Assembly (NCBI GenBank): GCA_963734635.1
Contig: CAVTIA010000003.1
Coordinates: 1,240,001 to 1,304,000, forward strand
Source: DATCJA01 sp963734635
Lineage (GTDB): Bacteria; Acidobacteriota; Vicinamibacteria; Vicinamibacterales; UBA2999
Length of the DNA stretch: 64,000 nt
Direction: 5' to 3'
Position numbers and translations under genes: made by a program. Below, piece after piece: positions 51,809 to 59,921 of the stretch. How positions within the stretch are numbered: the stretch's first letter is position 1; every line of letters starts with the position of its first letter. The notes beneath the pieces were generated by a model that was not told where the DNA came from, ran no database searches, and saw only the letters and a list, made by a program, of their open reading frames with translations.

Positions 51809-53403
51809 ATGCGCCAATCAAGTCAAGACCAGACGCTGTTCGTACCGAAGCATCGCAGCACGTCTATCGTCGACCGCGCGACGACGGGACTTCCGGCCGA
51901 TCTGCTGAATCGCGCCGCCGCTCGCCTGCAGGCTCTCGCGTGGCTCTACGCGTTCACCTTTTTCATGGCCGCGTTCTTCCCGATGTTCCTGTTTCCGGAC
52001 GGCCTGAGCATGCTCTTCGAACGCGCGCTCAACTGGGCGCCGGAGCTATTTCGATCACGGTGGCGGTCGCAGTGGCGCTGGCCATCCGCAACGCAAAGCT
52101 GCGGCCAGCAACCGTGACAGCGTTCGCTCTGGTCTTCGAAGTGGTCAGCAGCTACGGCATTGCAGCGGCGGAGTTTCTCCAGCCACTGGGGCTGACCGCT
52201 GCTACAACCTGGGTTGGCCTCTCGTGGGTCGGCGTGTGGATCTTGCTTTTCAACGTCGTCGTGCCCACGGTGCCTCGCTACGCCGTCGTCGCCGCCCTCC
52301 TTTCCGTCACCTCGGTGCCAGCGCTGGTGCTGATGTCGATGTCTATGTTTCCACCGGCGTTCCAGCCAAGCGACATGCAGATCTTCATTGCGTTCGGCTT
52401 GCCCTACCTGCTGGTCGTCATCATGGCGTATGTCGGCGCGCGCGTCGTCTACGCCCTGGGCACGGAAGTCACACGTGCGCGCCAATTGGGAAGCTACCGG
52501 CTCGAGGAACTGTTGGGGAAAGGAGGGATGGGCGAAGTCTGGCGCGCAAGCCACCGACTGCTTGCGCGGCCTGCGGCGATCAAGTTGATCCGCTCGTCGG
52601 TGGCTGGAAATGGCGACGGCATGTCGGACGACATGCAACGACGGTTCGAACGGGAAGCGCAGGTGATTGCGCGGCTCCGATCGCCGCACACAGTGACGCT
52701 GTTCGACTTCGGTGCTACCGAGGACGGCTCGTTCTATTACGCAATGGAGTTGCTCGACGGAGTTGATACCGACACGCTGATCCGCCGCTTCGGCCCGATA
52801 CCGGCCGAACGCGTCGTCCACATTCTTCGGCAGATGTGCCATTCGCTCTCCGAGGCCGAGTCGTGCGGGCTCGTGCACCGCGACATCAAGCCGGCCAACA
52901 TCTTCTTGTGCCGGTACGGTGAGGACTACGACTTCGTCAAGGTTCTCGACTTCGGAATTGCGAAGGTGGCGCACGAAACGTCATCGGAAGCGGAAACCGC
53001 CCTGACGATACCCAACGTGATCCGCGGCACGCCCGCGTTCATGGCACCGGAGCAGGCATTAGGCGCCACGGATGTGGACGCGCGCGCCGACATCTACTCC
53101 ACCGCCTGCGTGGCGTATTGGCTCCTGACGGGTCAGCTCGTCTTCGAAGGCGACACTCCGATGAAGTTGCTGCTGGCGCACGCGCATACGCCGCCCGAGC
53201 CACCCTCCTCGAGAACCGAGATCCCGATTCCACAGGACCTGGATGCGCTGGTTGTTTCGTGCCTTGCCAAGGATCGCGCCGATCGACCGAGGTCGCCCCG
53301 GGACCTGCTGCAGCGCCTCGACGCGATTGCGCTTCATCAACGGTGGACCGACGCCCGAGCTTGCGAATGGTGGAAGGCGCATCTGCCACAGGACACTACT
53401 TAG
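51809..53403 (+). CDS. Ser/Thr protein kinase with N-terminal membrane region (one frameshift near 52045)
   Basis: From ATG 51809 the first helix AWLYAFTFFMAAFFPMFLF is in one frame; from about 52045 the protein continues in another frame with more helices (ISITVAVAVALAIRN, TATTWVGLSWVGVWILLFNV, YLLVVIMAYVGARVVYAL). The kinase domain is C-terminal: LLGKGGMGEVWRASHRLL (P-loop), PAAIKLI (Lys), SCGLVHRDIKPANIFLC (catalytic Asp), VLDFGIAKV (DFG), GTPAFMAPEQ and ADIYSTACVAYWLLTG. It is thus a six-helix sensor followed by a kinase, inverted relative to the common PknB layout. The full length would be about 530 residues. Its substrates are unknown. Confidence 0.9.
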
Positions 53404-53406
53404 GTG

Positions 53407-54588
53407 TTATTGGATCAACGGCGTCTGTGCTGGTCCCAGTCCGCGATACAGAAATTTCTGAACCCGTTTCCCTTCGTAGGTCTCGCCGATGAATAGATTT
53501 CCCTTCGAATCGGCGGCCATCACGTGTGCGCCGTAAAACTCGCCGGCCGAATGGCCTGCGTGTCCGAACGCGCTGAGCACCTCGAGCGTATCGCGGCGCA
53601 GAATCCAGATCTGCTGATTGGTGCCGTCGTTCACGATGAGGAACGTCTGCGCCGGGTCGGTGGAAAAGACAATGTCCCACACCGAGCCGCTGCCAAGCGT
53701 TCTCCTCGCGACGAACGCCTCTTTCACGAACGTGCCGTCCTTCCGAAATACCTGGATGCGGTCGTTGGTGCGATCGCACACGTAGACGAGACCGTCATTG
53801 GCAATCCGCACTGCGTGGACGATGCGGAACTGCGGAGGGGCGGGACCGTCGGGATCGTATTGACTCGGCCGGTTCTCGTTCTGGACCGCACCGCTGAACG
53901 GGCTCGGCAGCTTCTCGCCCGCTTGGGTGAAGTACGAATCGTCTGGACGTTTCCCATACGCGCCCCAGTGACGCTTGTACGCGCCCGTGGTCGCGTCGAA
54001 GACGATCACCCGGTGATTCACGTAGCCGTCCGCGACGTAGAGTTCATTGGCACCGCGGTCGATGGTCATGCTGGCAGTTCCGCCCAGATTGCTCGTGTCG
54101 TTGCTCCCTGTGCTCTGGCCTTTGCGGCCAATCTGCAGCAGAAACTTGCCGTCGCGGGTGAACTTCAGAATCTGCGCATCTTTCTCCCCGCCACCACCCA
54201 GCCAGACGTTATTACCATCGACGTAGATACCATGCTCGAGGTCGGGCCACTCATAGCCGGCGCCAGGGCCGCCCCACGACGACACGAGATTCCCCTCCTG
54301 GTCGAATTCGAGGACCGGCGGCGCAGCACGCCAGATCGAGCGCGTCTCGTTTGGTTGCAGTGTCGATGGCCGATGAACGATCCACACGTGGTCGTTCGCA
54401 TCGACGGAGACGCCCGCCACGGCGCCGAGAATCCAGCGATTGGGCAGCGGCTTCGGCCACTTCGCGTCGACCTCGTACGTCGGCACGTGCGCACCACTCT
54501 GCGCAGCCGCAATGGCGCTCAGAAGAATCACCAGTAGAGCGCAGGCTTCAGCCTGCGCGGATCCTTGACGGAAGCGTAGAAAAAACAT
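53407..54588 (-). CDS. exported six-bladed beta-propeller (NHL) protein with a REP palindrome in its signal-peptide codons
   Basis: A 393-residue protein with NHL-type blades: AGVSVDANDHVWIVHRPST, LEHGIYVDGNNVWLGGGGEK, SMTIDRGANELYVADGYVNH, AVRIANDGLVYVCDRTNDR and VMAADSKGNLFIGETYEGKR. It resembles the two propeller genes at 32159 and 36078. The N-terminus is MFFLRFRQGSAQAEACALLV, in which codons 10-19 are formed by the GTAG/GCAGGCTTCAGCCTGC palindrome, followed by a hydrophobic core (LLVILLSAIAAAQ). If the palindrome was inserted, the original start was probably further upstream or the current one is adapted. It lies 7 bp after the class II aldolase gene. Function unknown. Confidence 0.88.
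   Translation of the reverse strand: MFFLRFRQGSAQAEACALLVILLSAIAAAQSGAHVPTYEVDAKWPKPLPNRWILGAVAGVSVDANDHVWIVHRPSTLQPNETRSIWRAAPPVLEFDQEGNLVSSWGGPGAGYEWPDLEHGIYVDGNNVWLGGGGEKDAQILKFTRDGKFLLQIGRKGQSTGSNDTSNLGGTASMTIDRGANELYVADGYVNHRVIVFDATTGAYKRHWGAYGKRPDDSYFTQAGEKLPSPFSGAVQNENRPSQYDPDGPAPPQFRIVHAVRIANDGLVYVCDRTNDRIQVFRKDGTFVKEAFVARRTLGSGSVWDIVFSTDPAQTFLIVNDGTNQQIWILRRDTLEVLSAFGHAGHSAGEFYGAHVMAADSKGNLFIGETYEGKRVQKFLYRGLGPAQTPLIQ
54534..54559. repeat. REP-like palindrome inside the signal-peptide codons of a propeller gene
   Basis: GTAG (54534-54537) is followed by A and the stem GCGCAGGCT/AGCCTGCGC (54539-54547 and 54550-54558) with a TC loop. It is nearly identical to 41251-41276 but is located within the coding start of the gene at 53407-54588. 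Confidence 0.75.
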
Positions 54589-54595
54589 GCGTGAT

Positions 54596-55418
54596 TTATC
54601 GAGAGAGCGCCTTGCTCTTCCAGAGCTCCCAGGGACGGCCGTAAGTTTCGGAGACGGATGCTTCCGCCTTGCGCGCCTCCTCAGGATCGAGGTACGTGAC
54701 CTGCCCGAGGGCTATGGCCTGCGCCTGGAGTCTCGCATTCGTCTCCATGTAGACGCTTCGCGCCACCGCGTGAACGATCGTGGGACCAACGACGACGGCA
54801 CCGTGGCCGCGGAGCAACGCAGTACTCTTCGCGCCCAATGTCTGCGCGAGGGCGCGCCCGAGCGGACCGTTCCGGATGAGGAGATCGGTCTGACCACCCG
54901 CCTTCCGAATCTCGAACACGGGCACGCCCTCCCCGAGAAACGCACTCATGTGGTAGATGGGACGCAGCGGGACCGTCGTCACGCCGAACGGAATCACCGA
55001 CGGTGAATGATGGTGCACCACGGCCTTGACGTCCGGCCTGGCGCGGTAGATCTCGCCGTGAACGAAGCGCTCGAGATATGTCTGTACGGCCGCGCGCGTC
55101 GACTGGATTCGAGTCGAGGTCATATTCGAGGATGTCGGCGGCGGTAACGAGCTCCGGAGCGAGGGACCGCGACATCAGATATCGATCGGGTGAGCGGTCG
55201 TGGCGCACGCTCACGTGGCCGTAGCCGTCGAGGACGCCCTGATCCGCAAGAATGCGGTTGGCCGCAACGAGGTCTTCGATCAGCTTAGGATCGGCCGGCC
55301 CGGCCGATGTCGGTGCGGCTGCGGCCTGTCCCGCGGCGGCGCGGCCGGACGCGATGACCGCCACGGCCAGAAGTGCCGCGCACGCACATATAAGGTGGCG
55401 CCTGCCACACTGTGTCAC
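54596..55418 (-). CDS. exported class II aldolase/adducin-family protein (one frameshift near 55115)
   Basis: GTG 55418 has GGAGGG upstream and starts a signal peptide (HLICACAALLAVAVIASGRA). The N-terminal part (NRILADQGVLDGYGHVSVRH, RYLMSRSLAPELVTAADIL) is in one frame and the C-terminal part (VHGEIYRARPDVKAVVHHHS, LLRGHGAVVVGPTIVHAVAR) in another; joined near 55115 they give about 273 residues. The class II aldolase zinc site is seen as the Glu of HGEIY, H-x-H in VHHHS and His in RGHGAV. Most family members are cytosolic aldolases or epimerases acting on phosphorylated sugars, so an exported form is notable. It is 7 bp before the propeller gene on the same strand. Confidence 0.85.
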
Positions 55419-55545
55419 GGCTAAGCCCTCCAAAGTTGCGGCGATGGTATCAGATCGCGCGATCGGGACGCCGTGAACTGTCGTTCGGGCAAGCTCTTCA
55501 AACGGACAGGCACGCGGGAATGAATTGCGTTTAAAGTGGAAGGCA

Positions 55546-56616
55546 ATGCACACGACTTTACGTCAGCTGGTACTCATGTTCTCCGCCCTCGTGGCGGCTG
55601 CTGTTTTCGGGGGCTGCGGCTCGCCGTCGGCTCCCGCGGCCCCGGCGAAGCCCGCGGCGCCCCCGATCACTGCCGACACATGGGCCATCGTCGATGGCCG
55701 CCAAATCATGCGACCCGACGTGGACAAAGCGTTCGAGCGCAACCGTGACCCCAACCAGACGCTCTCTGAGGAAGAGACACTCATCGCGAAATTGCGGTTG
55801 CTCGACGATCTGATCCTGCAGGATCTCCTCATGGCGCGTGCGCCAGCGCTGCAGATCACGGTTGCGGATGCAGAGATTGAAAAGGCGTACACCGACGCGA
55901 AGCGCGGGGCTGCTGACGACGTGTTCAAGCAGGAATTGACGCGACGGAATCTCACCGAGACAGACGTGCGCAACAGTATCAGACGCGACTTGACCGTCCA
56001 GAAGGTCCTGCAGAAGGAGGTCACCGATAAAGTGACGGTCTCTGATCAGGAAGTGACCGATCTCTTCAACGCCAACAAGTCGTCGTTCAACCTCCCAGAG
56101 GATGCAGTACACATCGCTCAGATTGTCGTCACGCCCGGCCGCGATCAGCAGGTCGCAAACCGCAGCGGCAACGACGCGACGACACCACAAGAGGCACAGA
56201 GCAAGGTCGCAACGCTGATGCAACGTCTGCAGGCGGGCGAGGCATTCGGCGAGCTCGCAATGAACTATTCGGAGGACCCGGAGTCGGCGCCGCGCGGCGG
56301 CGACATGGGACTCGTGGCCGTTTCGGCAATTCGGCGCGCGCCTGCAGCCCTGCGCGACGCGGTGCTCAACACCGAAGAGGGACGCGCCAGCGTTGTCCAG
56401 GACGGCAACGTGCTCAGGATTGTCCTCGTGGTGAGCCGCCAGAAGGCGGGACAGCGCGATCTCTCTACGCCCGGCACCAAAGAGCAGATCACCCAGGCGA
56501 TCCGGACGCGCAAGGAGCAGTTGCTGCGCGACGCGTATTTGAACACGCGGCGCGCGGATGCGGACGTGACGAACTATCTAGCGAGGCGGCTCGTCGAACG
56601 GAACGGCAAGCTTTAA
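55546..56616 (+). CDS. lipoprotein parvulin-type peptidyl-prolyl isomerase (SurA-like)
   Basis: ATG 55546 has GGAAGG upstream and starts a lipoprotein signal ending VFGGC. The 356-residue protein has a SurA-N-like helical chaperone region (about 40-170; RQIMRPDVDKAFERNRDPN, EEETLIAKLRLLDDLILQDL, QELTRRNLTETDVRNSIRRD), a rotamase domain (AVHIAQIVVTPG, RLQAGEAFGELAMNYSEDPE, RGGDMGLVAVSAI) and a C-terminal helix. It is expected to assist folding of outer-membrane or periplasmic proteins. It is divergent from the aldolase gene and convergent with the barrel-like gene. Confidence 0.92.
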   Translation: MHTTLRQLVLMFSALVAAAVFGGCGSPSAPAAPAKPAAPPITADTWAIVDGRQIMRPDVDKAFERNRDPNQTLSEEETLIAKLRLLDDLILQDLLMARAPALQITVADAEIEKAYTDAKRGAADDVFKQELTRRNLTETDVRNSIRRDLTVQKVLQKEVTDKVTVSDQEVTDLFNANKSSFNLPEDAVHIAQIVVTPGRDQQVANRSGNDATTPQEAQSKVATLMQRLQAGEAFGELAMNYSEDPESAPRGGDMGLVAVSAIRRAPAALRDAVLNTEEGRASVVQDGNVLRIVLVVSRQKAGQRDLSTPGTKEQITQAIRTRKEQLLRDAYLNTRRADADVTNYLARRLVERNGKL

Positions 56617-56642
56617 GGACCCTCCGTGGCGGATTGCAGACG

Positions 56643-57603
56643 TCACCGGCCGAGACCGATCGACACGACGAGCGAAGGGGCGCGGCGGCGGTCGATGGTC
56701 GGTGCAACGACGATTCCCCTCCCGGGATTCGTCGGATACGTCTCCGCGGTTGATTCGTAGAAAGGAAGCACGGCGTCGGCCTGCGTGAACACCCTGAAGC
56801 TCGTAACGCGCGCGAGCTCGTATCCAACGGTCAATTCCCCTTGCATACCGCTGCCGTCCCAGTTCGAGGTGTAGTACCCGGTCGCAGGGTTGTACGACCC
56901 GCCGAAGCTCTGATGCCCATAGCTCAATCCCGCGCCGAGGTATGCGGACCGATTCGCCCGCGGACTCAGGAAATAGAGACCCGATAGCTTGAGCAACGTC
57001 TGCGCCGTCCCTCCGGAAGATGAGGAAGAATTGTTCGCGCTGAATTGAAAATTCAGGAACGATACATCGATGGCAAACGAATCGAGCTCCGCGCGGTAGC
57101 CGAATCCCAATGCCGGGGTACCTGTACGCGTCGTTGCCGAACAGACTCCCGTAACCCAGGCGCGCGTACCACAGCGAATCCGTATGAAAGCGGCGTGCGG
57201 TCGCCTGAGAGGCTGTGACATTCGTCCGATCGACGACGTTGAATCCGGTCATCGGACGTCCAGTGACAATCGAGCGCGCCATTTGACTGTAGAGCGCCGG
57301 CAGATCCTCCATGCCATGGGCGACTGCTTCCCGCTGACCCTCGCCACCAGAGATGTGGACAACGATGGTGTCTCCGAGCCGTATGTGGGACAGCGTGTAC
57401 GGCCTTGCGCAACCGGCCGGCACGACACGCTCACCTTCCTGTTCGAACTGTCTCGTCACCAGGAGCAGCGCGGCCGCCTGGTCGCTCGGCGAGAACGTGT
57501 CGTGTGCGGTGTCGATCGCGAGACAGACCTCGGCGTGCGCTGCTGCCGCAGTGGCGACCAGAAGGCACGCCATTGTGGTCAACCGAACAATCCAGGTGGG
57601 CAT
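56643..57603 (-). CDS. exported outer-membrane barrel-like protein (one frameshift near 57115)
   Basis: From ATG 57603 a signal peptide (MACLLVATAAAAHA) precedes a globular N-terminal domain (VVPAGCARPYTLSHIRLGDT, VVHISGGEGQREAVAHGMED). LWYARLGYGSLFGNDAYRYP is the last clear stretch in that frame; the sequence then continues in another frame with ALGFGYRAELDSFAIDVSFL, LSGLYFLSPRANRSAYLGAG and ELTVGYELARVTSFRVFTQA, typical outer-membrane strands, ending LVVSIGLGR. The join near 57115 gives about 319 residues. It is probably a small surface barrel with a periplasmic domain. Function unknown. Confidence 0.75.
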
Positions 57604-57789
57604 GGCATTCCTCCTGGGCCTCAGAAACCGGAGTACGAGGCCCTTACCAGAACATGCGTTATCCGAGGAGCAAGTGGCTCACAGGACTGCAGTGTTCTTT
57701 GTGAGGTATCGGCGGCGCTCTAACGAGCCAGCAGGACCGTACGGTCCGCGACGGGACACTTGCCGCCGATGCGCGTGCCACAATGAGAC

Positions 57790-59010
57790 ATGCGCCGCGC
57801 CGGCGTCGCCGATCTCCCGCTGCATTACGGGCGTGTTCCCGACTGGCTCGCATCGCGAATGGTCACCCTCGGTACGGCCATCGTCGAGAGTGTGGTCTAT
57901 CATTACGGCCGCCCCGCTTTTCTTGCGCGACTGAGCGACCCATTCTGGTTTCAGGCATTCGGATCCGTCCTCGGCATGGACTGGCACTCGTCGGGCATCA
58001 CGACGTCCGTGATGGGCGCCGTGAAGAACGGATTGAATGACAAATCGCGCGAATTGGGCATCTTCATCTGCGGCGGGCGCGGGAGGCATTCCCGCAACAC
58101 GCCTCACGAGCTGCGTGCACTGGCCGATCGGAACAGCCTCGACGGAGACTCGCTCGTCCGCATCAGCCGGTTGACGGCGCGTATAGACAACAACGCCATC
58201 GCGGACGGCTTTCAGATCTACCTGCACTCGTTTGTTCTCACGGCCGAGGGCGAATGGGCCATCGTCCAGCAGGGAATGAACGAGGACAACCGGCTCGCCC
58301 GCCGCTACCACTGGCATTCCGAGTCGGTACGAGACTTCATCGCCGACCCACATTCCGCAATCGTGGGCGAACGAGGCGGCCTGGTTATGAATCTCGTGGA
58401 CTCACGTGCGCGCGCCGCCCAGGAGGCGCTGCTGACGATCACGCGTGAACACCCAGACAAGACGCTCGCCGAAATGCGCCGGTTGACGATGCCGGCGCAC
58501 CACTCGGTGCGCGCATCCGACGTGAACGAGAAGCGGCTTGGCGCGGTGCTGGCGCTCGCGCACGACCGTGACCTGCACGACTTCGCATCCTTCCTGCTGC
58601 TCGAGCAGCTTGGGCCGCGCACGCTGCAATCGCTGGCGCTCGTGGCCGAAGTCATCCACGGTGCGCCCGCGCGCTTCGATGATCCGGCGCGGTTTTCCTT
58701 CGCTCACGGCGGCAAAGACGGCCACCCCTTCCCCGTTCCGTTGCGTGTGTACGACGAATCGATTTCAGTTTTGCGCCGCTCGCTCGAAGCGGCGAAGCTC
58801 GGTCACACAGACAAGCTGCACGGAATGCGGCGACTGGATGCCTTCACACGGGTGGTTGAGCAACGGCTCGAGCCGCACGCCGACGTCGACGCGGGCATCG
58901 CCGATGAGCGCGCTCACTCGCGCACACACGGTGGTCGCACGGTGTTCGACGACAAGCGGCCCAACGCCCGTGGCGCCAAGTTCGACAACCAGTTGGACCT
59001 GTTTCCGTAA
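57790..59010 (+). CDS. DUF763 protein with C-terminal sliding-clamp-like motif
   Basis: A 406-residue protein. The start RRAGVADLPLHYGRVPDWLA and FICGGRGRHSRNTPHELRAL and the middle ADGFQIYLHSFVLTAEGEWA and IVQQGMNEDNRLARRYHWHS are typical of DUF763, a family found in archaea and bacteria whose role is unknown. The protein ends FDNQLDLFP: QLDLF matches the Q-L-x-L-F beta-clamp-binding consensus at the extreme C-terminus, which suggests contact with the replication or repair machinery. The His/Asn-rich core and the conserved Asp, Gln and Arg residues leave open a nuclease role. It lies alone, divergent from the barrel-like gene. Confidence 0.92.
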   Translation: MRRAGVADLPLHYGRVPDWLASRMVTLGTAIVESVVYHYGRPAFLARLSDPFWFQAFGSVLGMDWHSSGITTSVMGAVKNGLNDKSRELGIFICGGRGRHSRNTPHELRALADRNSLDGDSLVRISRLTARIDNNAIADGFQIYLHSFVLTAEGEWAIVQQGMNEDNRLARRYHWHSESVRDFIADPHSAIVGERGGLVMNLVDSRARAAQEALLTITREHPDKTLAEMRRLTMPAHHSVRASDVNEKRLGAVLALAHDRDLHDFASFLLLEQLGPRTLQSLALVAEVIHGAPARFDDPARFSFAHGGKDGHPFPVPLRVYDESISVLRRSLEAAKLGHTDKLHGMRRLDAFTRVVEQRLEPHADVDAGIADERAHSRTHGGRTVFDDKRPNARGAKFDNQLDLFP

Positions 59011-59921
59011 TAACACGCTGCGCGTCGCACCCCTTCAGCGAGCGAGATCCGAACGCATTACGCGCCCCGGCAACGTTCGTCGAGCAGGTGGTTTCGTCGT
59101 CGCCTGATGCTGGCTGCGGGCGCGGACGCTGCGGCCGGGAAAGCCGCCGCCTCTCGTACTCTGACGACTCCGCGTCGACTATCGGCTAGCTCGAACGACA
59201 TCCGTTACACGGCAAGAAGCGCCCTGCTGGTTCGCACAACGAGAACGCGACGACGGAAGTCGACGCGAGGAATCGCTCCGGCAGCTTTCCGGCTGCGCAG
59301 TGTGGGCGGCCTGGCGTACGCGCCCGCAGCCGGCATCAGGTGACGACGTTCGAACTTGCTGTGACGGGCCGCGTCACGGCATCGATGAGCATTGCCGGTG
59401 TGTTCGGCTGGCCGCCGTCCTGCGCGTACGCCGACATGAATCGCCTGAAATCGAACGAGGCGATTCGACGGCGCGAGTTCGTACCCCGCGATCCGTGTCG
59501 GACGAATCAGCGTTGACGGTGCTTGCCGCGATGGCAAGCGTTGGAACTGGCCAGTACTCGCGACGGGTGCGACAGAGCAAGAGCCGAGTGAGATTTCCGG
59601 CGTACAGCGCCGGGAGGGGGCTGGCCGAACACATTGGCAATGCTCGTTGCGCCTTCTTGCACGCTGCGAATCGGAGGCCGGCCCCGCAAGAAGCGACCGT
59701 CCTGTAACAGTCGGAGGTGGTGTCCCAGAGCCTATGGCGAACGATCGCGAACCGTGCCCCGATGATGCGCCTACTCCGGACGTGAATTGTCGCCGGCTGG
59801 ACTCCCCCTCGTGGCGGTGGTTTAATACGCCCCGCTAACGGCGTATCGCATTTCTTCATACCGGGACTCGGATCGTTCTTATCTTCAGTTCGTCGATCGT
59901 TCGAACTCGATGGAGGGTTCT
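59011..59921. other. 911-bp region without a convincing gene
   Basis: Short open frames on both strands (for example 59107-59343 plus, 59374-59859 minus) are Arg/Ser/Ala-rich, start without ribosome-binding sites and resemble nothing I know. The region is bounded by DUF763 and the TonB receptor and presumably contains the receptor promoter. It may be a decayed gene or a long leader; I see no repeat, tRNA or strong hairpin. Confidence 0.5.

Noticed and set aside
59107..59859. Several short frames on both strands before the TonB receptor
   Set aside because: Arg/Ser-rich compositions typical of non-coding frames in high-GC DNA, no start signals.
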